This document shows positions 1 to 7,758 of a stretch of 64,000 nucleotides of DNA, piece after piece. The translations under genes and the position numbers were made by a program. This DNA is from Flavobacterium sp. 102. GTDB lineage: Bacteria > Bacteroidota > Bacteroidia > Flavobacteriales > Flavobacteriaceae. The notes beneath the pieces are model-generated. The model saw nothing but the letters and a program-made list of their open reading frames with translations. It was not told the DNA's origin and searched no databases. The DNA is taken from the NCBI RefSeq assembly GCF_003634615.1, contig NZ_RBKX01000001.1, positions 3,720,001 through 3,784,000 on the forward strand, in the 5' to 3' direction. Positions within the stretch are counted from its first letter, which is position 1; the number at the start of each line of letters is the position of its first letter.

Positions 1-1
1 C

Positions 2-1351
2 GATGAAATTGAAGAAATTGAAGCTTTTGATCCAAAAACTGCGAAAGTTTTTGAACGCTACGAAAAACTAAATATTTATCCCGCCAATATGTTTGTAACG
101 TCACCCGATGTTTTGCAATCAGCAATTTGGGATATCCAACAAGATTTGGTCAAACAAGTCGATTATTTTAAAGAAGTCGGCAAACATCTTGAAGCCAAAC
201 GTTTAGAAGAGCGTACCAATTTCGATTTGGAAATGATACGCGAATTGGGTTATTGCTCCGGCATTGAGAATTACTCAAGATATTTAGACCGTCGACTTCC
301 GGGAACACGACCTTTCTGTTTACTCGATTATTTTCCCGATGACTATTTGATGGTTGTCGATGAAAGTCACGTAACAATTTCGCAAGTACATGCCATGTAT
401 GGTGGTGATAGAAGTCGGAAAGAGAATTTGGTCGAATATGGTTTCCGATTACCGGCTGCGATGGACAACCGTCCGTTAAAGTTTGAGGAATTTGAGAGTA
501 TGCAAAACCAAGTCGTTTATGTTTCGGCAACACCTGCAGATTATGAATTGCAAAAATCGGAAGGCATTTATGTGGAACAAGTGATTCGTCCAACAGGATT
601 ATTGGATCCGATTATTGAAGTACGGCCGAGTTTGAACCAAATTGATGATTTAATCGAAGAAATTCAGTTGCGTTGCGAAGCCGATGAACGCGTTTTGGTC
701 ACCACCTTAACCAAAAGAATGGCGGAAGAACTGACCAAATATTTAACCAAAGTTTCGATTCGTTGTCGATACATTCACTCAGATGTTGATACTTTGGAAC
801 GGGTAGAAATCATGCAAGATTTGCGCAAAGGTTTGTTTGATGTTTTAATTGGTGTAAACTTACTCCGTGAAGGTTTAGATTTACCCGAAGTATCGTTGGT
901 TGCGATTTTAGATGCAGATAAAGAAGGTTTTTTGCGAAGTCATCGCTCTCTGACGCAAACCGTTGGACGCGCTGCGCGAAACGTCAACGGCAAAGCGATT
1001 TTGTACGCTGATAAGATTACCAACAGTATGCAAAAAACCATAGACGAAACCAATTATCGTCGGGAAAAACAAAGCGCTTACAACACTTTACACGGTTTGG
1101 AACCAAAAGCATTGAATAAAAGCTTAGGAAATGCTTTGAGTAGCAACTCTGTTTCTACACAATATTTTGAAGATAAAATTGCCAAAGCTGCCGAACCCGA
1201 AAGCCTTTATTTATCCAAACCCGAAATCGAAAAAAAAATCCGTGACGCCCGAAAAGCGATGGAAAAAGCGGCTAAAGATTTAGACTTTATGCAAGCGGCA
1301 AAGTTTCGCGATGAGATTCAGGCGTTGCAGAGTAAATTAGCGATCACTTAA
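2..1351 (+). CDS. uvrB: UvrABC system protein B, C-terminal part (5' end outside window)
   Basis: DNA-loading helicase-like subunit of the UvrABC nucleotide excision repair nuclease. The open frame runs in from base 2 without an upstream start, so about 449 residues of a protein of roughly 660-670 residues are present; the ATG at 89 is internal. Visible are the C-terminal helicase motifs (GVNLLREGLDLPEV, then QTVGRAARN, the arginine-finger motif VI) and a C-terminal UVR domain near fragment residues 405-445 (KKIRDARKAMEKAAKDLDF), the UvrC contact. The Walker A half lies upstream of the window. DUF3788 follows 9 bases after the stop and could be co-transcribed. Confidence 0.97.
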   Translation, partial: DEIEEIEAFDPKTAKVFERYEKLNIYPANMFVTSPDVLQSAIWDIQQDLVKQVDYFKEVGKHLEAKRLEERTNFDLEMIRELGYCSGIENYSRYLDRRLPGTRPFCLLDYFPDDYLMVVDESHVTISQVHAMYGGDRSRKENLVEYGFRLPAAMDNRPLKFEEFESMQNQVVYVSATPADYELQKSEGIYVEQVIRPTGLLDPIIEVRPSLNQIDDLIEEIQLRCEADERVLVTTLTKRMAEELTKYLTKVSIRCRYIHSDVDTLERVEIMQDLRKGLFDVLIGVNLLREGLDLPEVSLVAILDADKEGFLRSHRSLTQTVGRAARNVNGKAILYADKITNSMQKTIDETNYRREKQSAYNTLHGLEPKALNKSLGNALSSNSVSTQYFEDKIAKAAEPESLYLSKPEIEKKIRDARKAMEKAAKDLDFMQAAKFRDEIQALQSKLAIT

Positions 1352-1360
1352 TCGAAAGCT

Positions 1361-1777
1361 ATGAAAAGTATTTTTACCAATAAGGCAGAAACCCCAAACG
1401 AAGTCCAACTTCAGGAAGCTTTAGGTAAAACTTATGTTTATTGGCAAACTTTTGCAGAACATACCAAAAAATTATATCCAAAAGCCATCTGTGAATGGAA
1501 CTTCTCAAGCGAGAAATTCGGTTGGAGTCTCAGAATTAAGGACAAAAAAAGAGTGATTATTTACTTACTGCCAAGGGATAACTTCTTTAAAGTCGCCTTT
1601 GTTTTTGGTCAAAAAGCCACTGATGAAATTATGACAAGTAACATCTCTGAATCCATAAAAAAAGAACTGTTAGCCACTAAAGTACATGCTGAAGGTCGTG
1701 GCATTCGAATCGACATTAAAGATGAAACTTTACTAAACGATATATTAAATCTCATTGAAATAAAGATCAACCATTAA
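1361..1777 (+). CDS. DUF3788 family protein
   Basis: Cytoplasmic 138-residue protein with no signal peptide. Its pattern matches the DUF3788 family: an early YVYWQ segment, a central WSLRIKDKKRVIIYLLP beta segment, a later FVFGQKA segment and an acidic helix toward the C terminus. The biochemical role is unknown. It starts 9 bases after uvrB and ends just before a bidirectional terminator, so it is probably the last gene of the uvrB transcript. Family assignment is by recalled sequence pattern only. Confidence 0.7.
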   Translation: MKSIFTNKAETPNEVQLQEALGKTYVYWQTFAEHTKKLYPKAICEWNFSSEKFGWSLRIKDKKRVIIYLLPRDNFFKVAFVFGQKATDEIMTSNISESIKKELLATKVHAEGRGIRIDIKDETLLNDILNLIEIKINH

Positions 1778-1780
1778 ATA

Positions 1781-1809
1781 AAAAAGCGTCCTGATTTAGG
1801 ACGCTTTTT
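1781..1809. terminator. Bidirectional rho-independent terminator between DUF3788 and hsp20
   Basis: Perfect 12-bp stem (AAAAAGCGTCCT paired with AGGACGCTTTTT) with a 5-base loop, an A tract on one side and a T tract on the other. It can end transcription from both converging genes. Confidence 0.9.
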
Positions 1810-1813
1810 TCAT

Positions 1814-2245
1814 TTACAAGATATCAATCAATCGCTTCGGTTTGGGTAATGCTTCTTGTTTTTTAGGCAAGGTTATCCATAATACTCCGTTCTCATAATT
1901 GGCATTGATATCCTCTGTATTCACCGTTTCAGGTAAAGTAAAGGCTCTTCTGAAAGCCGCATAACTAAACTCTCTTCGGGTATATCTTCCGTTATCGTCT
2001 TTTTGTTCGTTTTCTGTTTTAACTTCAGAAGAAATAGTCAAAACATTGTGGTCGATTTCAATCACAAAATCGTCCTTAACTTTTCCGGGCGCGGCCAATT
2101 CTAAACTGTAATTAGTATCCGTTTCCTTAATGTTAACCGCCGGTATGTTAGTTTGTAAATTTTGGAAACCTCCAAACCAGTCCGGTTTCAAAAACTCATC
2201 AATGATTGATGGAAAATTGTTGTAATTTCTTTTAACTAAATTCAT
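1814..2245 (-). CDS. Small heat-shock protein, Hsp20/alpha-crystallin family
   Basis: ATP-independent holdase chaperone of 143 residues, the usual bacterial Hsp20 length. The alpha-crystallin domain covers about residues 33-130, with the opening NIKETDTNYSLELAAPG, the conserved AAFRRAFTLPETVN segment and the closing GVLWITLPKK; the I-x-L-like C-terminal anchor is part of the final KRLIDIL. The N-terminal arm contains DEFLKPDWFGGF. It is monocistronic between a terminator and its own leader. No CIRCE-like element or other recognised heat-shock operator was found in the 146-base upstream gap. Confidence 0.93.
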   Translation of the reverse strand: MNLVKRNYNNFPSIIDEFLKPDWFGGFQNLQTNIPAVNIKETDTNYSLELAAPGKVKDDFVIEIDHNVLTISSEVKTENEQKDDNGRYTRREFSYAAFRRAFTLPETVNTEDINANYENGVLWITLPKKQEALPKPKRLIDIL

Positions 2246-2391
2246 GGTTGTAAAAATTTAATGTTAAACACTCTTTTTACAACTGAAAAAACAAAGGATA
2301 TACCAAGGCTATTTTTAAGCCATTTTGGCAACACAACAAAGTTCAAAAATGAAATTTTGACGTATTTAAGAATTCTTTAACTGACTAAATA

Positions 2392-2796
2392 TCAGTTTAA
2401 CTGCTCTTGAAAAACTTCGAGTAAAAACTCAGGAGAAATCATTTTGGTTGGAGAAATTGCCATGGCTTTCAATACCCGTTTGATGGCATGCGGATTCAAT
2501 CCCATGTTGATCCCGATTTCGTGTATTTTAATTTGTTCACGTTCGTGTAACACTCCATCACAATGCATAAGCAAAGCCAATCTGTAGAATTGTTGGATGC
2601 GCTCAAACTCCGTTTTAATAACTGTAGGATAGTTTTCGTGATGAAACAAGGCTTTAAAATCTTCTTGAGTTACCTGAAGTTCATCGGCAATCATTGTTAG
2701 AAAAAGAAATTCCCTTTCATGCAGTCTTCCGTCAACCACAGAAAAAGCAATCATTTCAGACAATAAAGCTAATTTTTCTTCGTATTTGTTCATCAA
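2392..2796 (-). CDS. TerB-like (tellurite resistance / DjlA N-terminal type) helical protein
   Basis: 134 residues, cytoplasmic, all-helical. Two related halves each carry an acidic D-G-x-L-H-E-R-E motif (VVDGRLHEREFLFL near residue 22 and MHCDGVLHEREQIKI near residue 80), the metal-binding repeat of the TerB/DjlA-N fold. Relatives of this small flavobacterial protein are sometimes labelled as excinuclease subunit B, which the sequence does not support: there is no P-loop or UVR motif. The function is not known; it need not have anything to do with tellurite. The start region is AT-rich without a clear ribosome binding site. Confidence 0.75.
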   Translation of the reverse strand: MMNKYEEKLALLSEMIAFSVVDGRLHEREFLFLTMIADELQVTQEDFKALFHHENYPTVIKTEFERIQQFYRLALLMHCDGVLHEREQIKIHEIGINMGLNPHAIKRVLKAMAISPTKMISPEFLLEVFQEQLN

Positions 2797-2910
2797 TAAA
2801 TTATTTTTTTGCTAAAATATGATTTTTTGCCAAATGTTAATCATTTATTTTTTAACATTGATACCTGTATAATTTTACTTAATTTTACTTTTTTAAATTT
2901 TAGGAATATC

Positions 2911-3414
2911 ATGAAAATATTAAAAATAGTATTTGTTTGTCTTCTCTTTTTTAGTATTGGAGCCAATGCACAATTCGGCAATCCCAATGGTGGTCAAGGC
3001 ATGAATAGAAACAACAGAATGCAAAGTCCGCAATCAACCCCAAGAGAATTGACTCCGGCAGAGATTGAAAAAAACAGAACCAAACAAGTGGACAGTTATA
3101 TGTCGGTTTTAAAAACTGATTTGACCCTTGACGAGCTACAATATATTGCGATTAAAAATGAAATGATTAATAACAGTAAGCGAATAGATATTGTAATAAA
3201 AAGCGAATACTCAGACGAAGAAAAAGCAGCCGAAATAAAATCCATTCAAGAAAATATGGAGAAAACCATATTGGGCTATCTAAGTGCTTCTCAAAAGGAA
3301 AAATACGCTTTACTAAAAACTCAAAAATCGGAGAAGAAGAAAAAAAAGACTCGAGGCAATGTCGAACAGAGCGAAGATAAAGAAAAGGAAAAAGAAACTG
3401 ATTCCAATAATTAA
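2911..3414 (+). CDS. Secreted helical protein of unknown function, LTxxQ-like
   Basis: I chose the ATG at 2911 because it puts a clean signal peptide at the N terminus (MKILKIVFVCLLFF, cleavage after GANA-Q). An upstream start at 2809 would add 34 residues in front of it. The mature protein has a Gly/Asn/Met/Gln-rich start, then helices with LTLDELQYIAIKNEM and YLSASQKEKYALL, which recall LTxxQ/Spy-type periplasmic proteins, and a very basic then acidic tail (KKKKKK, then EDKEKEKE). Its stop is 5 bases before the esterase gene, so the two are probably one transcription unit. The function is unknown. Confidence 0.65.
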   Translation: MKILKIVFVCLLFFSIGANAQFGNPNGGQGMNRNNRMQSPQSTPRELTPAEIEKNRTKQVDSYMSVLKTDLTLDELQYIAIKNEMINNSKRIDIVIKSEYSDEEKAAEIKSIQENMEKTILGYLSASQKEKYALLKTQKSEKKKKKTRGNVEQSEDKEKEKETDSNN

Positions 3415-3419
3415 TCATT

Positions 3420-4220
3420 TTGAAAACTATTTTTTTGCTCTTATTTGGCTTTATTTTTTTTCAGTCAAATGCTCAGGAAAGTACTGCCAGCAAGCAAGTT
3501 TCAACTTTTACTATCGAAGCACCACAACTCAAAAACAACAAAAAAATCTGGGTGTATTTGCCTAAAGATTATTCGGCTTCCGCCAAAAAATATCCTGTCA
3601 TTTACATGCATGATGCTCAAAACCTTTTTGACGCCAAGACTTCTTATGTGGGCGAATGGAATGTAGATGAAACTCTAGATAGTATCAATGCACAAGTAAT
3701 AGTAATCGGAATCGAACATGGTGGCGATAAACGAATTGAAGAATTAACACCTTATCCACACCCAAAATATGCCGGTGGTAAAGCTGATGCTTATTTGGAT
3801 TTTATCGTCAAAACTTTAAAACCGAAAGTTGACGCAACTTACCGAACCAAAACCAATGCAAAGAACACAGCCATTATGGGCAGTTCTTTGGGCGGATTGG
3901 TTTCATTTTATGCCGCTTTAAAATATCCGGAAGTGTTTGGAAAAGTCGGTTGCTTCTCGCCTTCTTTTTGGTTTAATCGAAAAGACATCAATGATTTGTT
4001 ATCAAAAACAGAAACCTTCAAAACTAAAGTCTATTTCCTTTGTGGCGACAATGAAGGCGATGCTGATGTGGTTCCCGATATGGAAAACGTAGAAAAATGG
4101 GTCAATACCAAACGTTGTGAATGCAAAAAACTCAACAAAAAAGTAATCATCAAAGGCGGACAACACAACGAAAAATTGTGGCGTGAGAATTTTAAAAAGG
4201 CGTACCTTTGGCTTTTCTAA
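3420..4220 (+). CDS. Secreted alpha/beta-hydrolase, putative esterase (esterase D / PF00756 type)
   Basis: 266 residues starting at a TTG codon. No in-frame ATG lies between this TTG and the catalytic domain, and the TTG start gives a good signal peptide (MKTIFLLLFGFIFFQ, cleavage before QESTAS). The esterase D-like fold is indicated by the oxyanion-side segment YPVIYMHDAQNLFD, the nucleophile elbow GSSLGG near residue 155 (Ser nucleophile), a distal Asp in CGDNEGDAD and the catalytic His in GGQHNEKLW. Likely a carboxylesterase; the family also includes enzymes acting on feruloyl esters and siderophore esters, so the substrate cannot be assigned. The preceding gene ends 5 bases upstream. Confidence 0.85.
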   Translation: MKTIFLLLFGFIFFQSNAQESTASKQVSTFTIEAPQLKNNKKIWVYLPKDYSASAKKYPVIYMHDAQNLFDAKTSYVGEWNVDETLDSINAQVIVIGIEHGGDKRIEELTPYPHPKYAGGKADAYLDFIVKTLKPKVDATYRTKTNAKNTAIMGSSLGGLVSFYAALKYPEVFGKVGCFSPSFWFNRKDINDLLSKTETFKTKVYFLCGDNEGDADVVPDMENVEKWVNTKRCECKKLNKKVIIKGGQHNEKLWRENFKKAYLWLF

Positions 4221-4230
4221 TTTAAGACAG

Positions 4231-4674
4231 ATGAACAACAACGATATATTTAAGAAGCTTAGAGTTGCTTTACAATTACGTGATGACCAAATAGTAGAAA
4301 TCATGCAATTGGTAGATTTCAGAATTTCTGTGGCCGAATTGGGTGCTTTTTTCCGAGCTACCGATCATCCGAAATACATGGATTGTGGCGACCAAGTGTT
4401 GCGCAATTTCCTAAACGGTTTGGTCATTCATTTGCGCGGCACCAAAGAAGAACCGAAGAATGCGATGGATGTGATTAAACAAAATCAGGCCGAGGTAAAG
4501 AAAAATGTTGCTGAAAAGCCGAAAACAGAATTCAAGCCAAAAACGGAATTCAAAGCTAAACCTAAAACAGATTCTAAGAAAAAGCCTTTCAATCCAAAAG
4601 ACAAAAAGCAAGCGCCAAAAGTCCAAGTGGTGGAAAAAGTCCAATATAAAAACGGTAAAAACAAAAAATCCTGA
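4231..4674 (+). CDS. DUF1456 (YehS-like) family protein with Lys-rich tail
   Basis: 147 residues from ATG 4231; a longer frame from 4183 would overlap the esterase gene. Residues 1-68 form one DUF1456 unit (NDIFKKLRVALQLRDDQIVEI, then FFRATDHPKYMDCGDQVLRNFLNGL). E. coli YehS carries two such units; here there is one, followed by a low-complexity tail with repeats of KPKTEF and clusters of KKK. It could bind nucleic acid through this tail, but that is inference. The stop codon lies inside the terminator hairpin. Confidence 0.82.
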   Translation: MNNNDIFKKLRVALQLRDDQIVEIMQLVDFRISVAELGAFFRATDHPKYMDCGDQVLRNFLNGLVIHLRGTKEEPKNAMDVIKQNQAEVKKNVAEKPKTEFKPKTEFKAKPKTDSKKKPFNPKDKKQAPKVQVVEKVQYKNGKNKKS

Positions 4675-4694
4675 GTTGTCACTCAGGATTTTTT
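4663..4694. terminator. Rho-independent terminator that includes the DUF1456 stop codon
   Basis: 14-bp stem (AAAAAATCCTGAGT with ACTCAGGATTTTTT) and loop TGTC. The TGA stop of the plus-strand gene is in the left arm and the TAA of folD abuts the right arm, so both converging genes end within the structure. Confidence 0.9.
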
Positions 4695-5581
4695 TATTCT
4701 AATCGTAATCGTTTCTGTTCTCTGGCGAGTAAAGTATTTTTCAATAACATCGCAATCGTCATTGGTCCAACGCCGCCCGGAACCGGTGTGATATACGAAG
4801 CTTTTTTGGATACAAATTCAAAATCGACATCACCGGTAATTCGGTAACCTCTTGGATCAGTATCATCGGCTACACGGGTAATACCGACGTCAATTACGAC
4901 CGCATCATCTTTAATCATTTCGGCTTTCAGATAATTCGGGACACCTAAAGCCGTGATAATAATATCGGCTTGTGTGGTGATTTGGGCTATATTTTTAGTG
5001 TAACTGTGTGTCAAGGTAACCGTTGAATTTCCCGGAAATCCTTTTCTGCCCATCAAAATACTCATTGGGCGACCAACAATGTGACTTCTTCCGATGACAA
5101 CGGTGTGTTTTCCTTTGGTTTCTACGTTGTATCGTTCCAATAATTCCAGAATTCCAAATGGCGTCGCCGGAATAAAAGTCGTCATGTCCAAAGCCATTTT
5201 TCCGAAGTTTTCCGGGTGAAAACCATCAACATCTTTACTTGGGTCAATCGCCATCAAAACCCTTTGGGTATCAATTTGCTCCGGCAAAGGCAACTGCACG
5301 ATGAAACCATCGATGTCGTCATTCTCGTTGAGTTCTTTAATCTTCTTCAACAACTCCGTTTCCGAAGTAGTGCTTGGCATTTTTACCAAAGTCGATTCAA
5401 AACCAACCAATTCACAGGCTTTTACTTTGCTCCCAACGTAAGTCAAACTCGCACCGTCATTACCGACAATTACTGCAGCCAAATGCGGTACTTTCTCACC
5501 ATTGGCTTTCATTTTATTCACTTCAGCCATGATTTCTGCTTTGATGTCGTTGGAGACTTTCTTTCCGTCTAATAATTCCAT
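4694..5581 (-). CDS. folD: Bifunctional methylenetetrahydrofolate dehydrogenase / methenyltetrahydrofolate cyclohydrolase FolD
   Basis: Interconverts 5,10-methylene-THF and 10-formyl-THF with NADP in one-carbon metabolism. 295 residues, normal length. Signature segments: TYVGSKVKACELVGF with the catalytic Tyr and Lys (around residues 48-56), DGFIVQLPLPEQID, the dinucleotide-binding VVIGRSHIVGRP, and the closing PVPGGVGPMTIAMLL. No domain is missing. It lies 60 bases downstream of ffh on the same strand, separated by a terminator-like hairpin. Confidence 0.97.
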   Translation of the reverse strand: MELLDGKKVSNDIKAEIMAEVNKMKANGEKVPHLAAVIVGNDGASLTYVGSKVKACELVGFESTLVKMPSTTSETELLKKIKELNENDDIDGFIVQLPLPEQIDTQRVLMAIDPSKDVDGFHPENFGKMALDMTTFIPATPFGILELLERYNVETKGKHTVVIGRSHIVGRPMSILMGRKGFPGNSTVTLTHSYTKNIAQITTQADIIITALGVPNYLKAEMIKDDAVVIDVGITRVADDTDPRGYRITGDVDFEFVSKKASYITPVPGGVGPMTIAMLLKNTLLAREQKRLRLE

Positions 5582-5606
5582 GTAGCTATTTTGTTGTGTG
5601 TTGTTA

Positions 5607-5635
5607 TAAAAAAATAAGACGCGATAAATCGCGTC
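5607..5635 (-). terminator. Terminator after ffh; perfect GC-containing palindrome
   Basis: GACGCGAT-AA-ATCGCGTC is a perfect 8-bp stem at 5618-5635. Read on the minus strand it is followed by TTATTTTTTT, as expected for a terminator of ffh. The core is much richer in G+C than its surroundings and may be a dispersed palindromic unit. Confidence 0.75.
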
Positions 5636-5641
5636 TCTACA

Positions 5642-6979
5642 TTATCTCATGCCTTTCATGCCGCCCATCATGCGCATTAAATTTTTGCCGCCACCGCCTT
5701 GCATCATCTTCATCATTTTGCTCATTTGATCGAATTGCTTGAGCAATTGGTTGACTTGTTCTATTTTGGTTCCGGAACCTTTAGCGATTCTGTTTTTTCT
5801 TTTCATATCAATGACAGCCGGTTTGGTTCTTTCTAAAGGTGTCATCGAGTGAATAATGGCCTCAATATGTTTGAACGCATCGTCTTCAATTTCAACATCT
5901 TTCAATGCTTTTCCGGCACCGGGAATCATTCCGACTAAGTCTTTCATGTTCCCCATTTTTTTCACTTGCTGGATTTGGGCTAGGAAATCGTCGAAACCAA
6001 ATTCGTTTTTAGCGATTTTCTTTTGGAGTTTTCTCGCTTCCTCTTCATCATATTGCTCTTGTGCTCTTTCTACTAACGAAACAACGTCACCCATACCGAG
6101 GATTCTTTCCGCCATACGCGAAGGATAGAAAACATCGATGGCTTCCATTTTTTCACCGGTTCCGATGAATTTGATTGGTTTATCTACAACCGATTTAATC
6201 GAAATCGCAGCTCCACCGCGAGTATCGCCGTCTAATTTGGTTAAAATAACGCCATCAAAATTCAATCTGTCATTAAACGCTTTTGCTGTATTCACCGCAT
6301 CTTGACCTGTCATCGAATCAACTACAAACAAAGTCTCTTGTGGTTTGATGGCGGCATGCACATTGGCAATCTCGTTCATCATTTCCTCGTCAATGGCCAA
6401 ACGACCGGCAGTATCGACAATGACTACATTAAATCCGTTTGATTTAGCATATTGAATGGCATTTTGAGCAATAGAAACCGCATTTTTATTTTCCGGTTCT
6501 GAATAAACTTCTACTCCTATTTGGTCTCCAACCACGTGTAACTGGTTAATTGCCGCAGGACGATAGATATCACAAGCTACCAATAATGGTTTCTTTCCTT
6601 TTTTAGTTTTTAGATAATTGGCCAACTTTCCGGAGAAAGTCGTTTTACCCGAACCTTGTAAACCCGACATCAAAATAATCGAAGGCGTTCCTGACAAGTT
6701 GATTCCGGTTGCTTCGCCACCCATTAATTCAGTCAATTCGTCTTTTACGATTTTGACCATCAATTGTCCCGGTTGTAATGTAGTTAATACATTTTCACCA
6801 ATAGCTTTGTCTTTAACTCTTGTGGTAAAATCTTTGGCAATTTTAAAATTAACATCGGCATCCAATAAAGCGCGACGTACTTCTTTTAAAGTCTCGGCTA
6901 CATTGACTTCGGTGATTTTTCCATGTCCTTTTAGGATATGTAATGCTTTGTCTAGTTTATCACTTAAATTATTGAACAT
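5642..6979 (-). CDS. ffh: Signal recognition particle GTPase Ffh (SRP54)
   Basis: Targets ribosome-nascent chain complexes to the membrane with 4.5S RNA and FtsY. 445 residues, typical length. N domain residues 1-85; G domain with G1 LQGSGKTT near residue 108, DTAGR near 190 and the TKLDGD specificity motif near 247; methionine-rich M domain from about 300, ending in MMKMMQGGGG and MMGGMKGMR. Nothing is missing. A Bacteroidota -7 element lies about 30 bases upstream. Confidence 0.98.
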   Translation of the reverse strand: MFNNLSDKLDKALHILKGHGKITEVNVAETLKEVRRALLDADVNFKIAKDFTTRVKDKAIGENVLTTLQPGQLMVKIVKDELTELMGGEATGINLSGTPSIILMSGLQGSGKTTFSGKLANYLKTKKGKKPLLVACDIYRPAAINQLHVVGDQIGVEVYSEPENKNAVSIAQNAIQYAKSNGFNVVIVDTAGRLAIDEEMMNEIANVHAAIKPQETLFVVDSMTGQDAVNTAKAFNDRLNFDGVILTKLDGDTRGGAAISIKSVVDKPIKFIGTGEKMEAIDVFYPSRMAERILGMGDVVSLVERAQEQYDEEEARKLQKKIAKNEFGFDDFLAQIQQVKKMGNMKDLVGMIPGAGKALKDVEIEDDAFKHIEAIIHSMTPLERTKPAVIDMKRKNRIAKGSGTKIEQVNQLLKQFDQMSKMMKMMQGGGGKNLMRMMGGMKGMR

Positions 6980-7008
6980 AATGGTATGCTTTGTTTTTTA
7001 ATGAAGTG

Positions 7009-7016
7009 CAAATTTA
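7009..7016 (-). promoter_or_regulatory. -7 element of the ffh promoter
   Basis: TAAATTTG on the minus strand fits TAnnTTTG, followed by CACTTC, about 30 bases upstream of the ffh start. No exact TTG is found 19 bases further upstream (TAG instead). Confidence 0.6.
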
Positions 7017-7051
7017 AGGATTTGATTTAGAACTTCTATGCTTGACCAAAT

Positions 7052-7083
7052 AAAAAAACCATCCTTTTTATCAGGATGGTTTT
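7052..7083 (-). terminator. Terminator of the lipoprotein operon
   Basis: AAAACCATCCT (7055-7065) pairs with AGGATGGTTTT (7073-7083). On the minus strand the hairpin is followed by a run of seven T, so it ends the 7112-8802 operon before ffh. Confidence 0.88.
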
Positions 7084-7111
7084 CAATCAATAACTCTATT
7101 TAAAATCAAAC

Positions 7112-7573
7112 TCAATTCTTAGTAAAAACCAACGTATCTGTTCCGCCATTTCCACCACTGATATCAATTAATGAAATAGTTGTTGCAGTGTATGATACTA
7201 TTTCCCAATCATCGGTAAGATCTGCAAAGTTAGCCGGTGTGGCAAACGCAATATTGAAATCTAAATCACTACTTGGACTGTCATCATTACTATCATCAGA
7301 AGTAACCGACCAAACTCCGGTGTAGGTATTGGTCCCATTGGTAGCTGTTAAAACATTACCTGTAGCAAAAGTAAAATTGTAACCTGTAAAATGGTTTGTC
7401 TCGTCGGTTCCAGAATCAACATAACTAGTAACTCTCCAAGTGCCATCGGTAGCGGTATTAATTACCGGTGTTGGATCTTGAGAAGAAGAAGAATCATCAT
7501 CAGAACTACACATAGAGGCCACATTTAACATAAATAGGCAAAATAGGGCTGGAATTAAAATTAGTTTTTTCAT
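7112..7573 (-). CDS. Surface-type lipoprotein with lipocalin-like domain, paralogue of the C-terminal part of the 7759-8802 product
   Basis: 153 residues. Signal peptide ends in a lipobox-like VASMC at about residue 21; the following SSDDDSSSS matches the Ser/acidic lipoprotein export signal known for surface lipoproteins of Bacteroidota. The rest is a beta-rich domain (GTWRVTSYVDSG, HFTGYNFTF, DWEIVSYTATTISL) ending in ISGGNGGTDTLVFTKN. The same order of segments and almost the same ending recur in the lipoprotein encoded upstream. Function unknown; the beta pattern resembles lipocalin-like domains. It is the last gene of a three-gene operon, with only 3 bases separating it from the 57-residue membrane protein. 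Confidence 0.8.
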   Translation of the reverse strand: MKKLILIPALFCLFMLNVASMCSSDDDSSSSQDPTPVINTATDGTWRVTSYVDSGTDETNHFTGYNFTFATGNVLTATNGTNTYTGVWSVTSDDSNDDSPSSDLDFNIAFATPANFADLTDDWEIVSYTATTISLIDISGGNGGTDTLVFTKN

Positions 7574-7576
7574 TAT

Positions 7577-7750
7577 TTATTCGTTTAAGTTAGTATTAAT
7601 ATTTAAAAAATCCATCACAAACATCAGTATTAAAAAGATAAAAATCCATATTAAAAACTGGTTCAAAAAATATTGCATTTTAGATATTTTGCTCGGTTCT
7701 TCTTTACATTTCAACTCATTATCAGAGGTTTTTTTAAACAAAAACTTCAT
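7577..7750 (-). CDS. 57-residue single-pass membrane protein between two lipoprotein genes
   Basis: Short ORF found by reading the minus strand: ATG at 7750, stop TAA at 7577-7579. It has a basic hydrophilic N terminus (MKFLFKKTSDNELKCKEEP), then MQYFLNQF and a hydrophobic stretch LIWIFIFLILMFVM at about residues 33-46, and a short Asn-rich end. The start is 8 bases after the upstream stop and the stop is 3 bases before the downstream ATG, the spacing of a translated operon member. I do not recognise the family. Support is position plus a coherent membrane segment; AT-rich sequence can produce such frames by chance. Confidence 0.6.
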   Translation of the reverse strand: MKFLFKKTSDNELKCKEEPSKISKMQYFLNQFLIWIFIFLILMFVMDFLNINTNLNE

Positions 7751-7758
7751 AATCAATC

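Noticed and set aside
168..593. Long minus-strand ORF inside uvrB
   Set aside because: Antisense shadow of the conserved UvrB frame; no recognisable domain.
5216..5572. 118-residue plus-strand ORF across folD
   Set aside because: Complementary to FolD coding sequence, no start context, composition of a shadow frame.
6618..7001. 127-residue plus-strand ORF over ffh
   Set aside because: Shadow of the conserved Ffh G domain.
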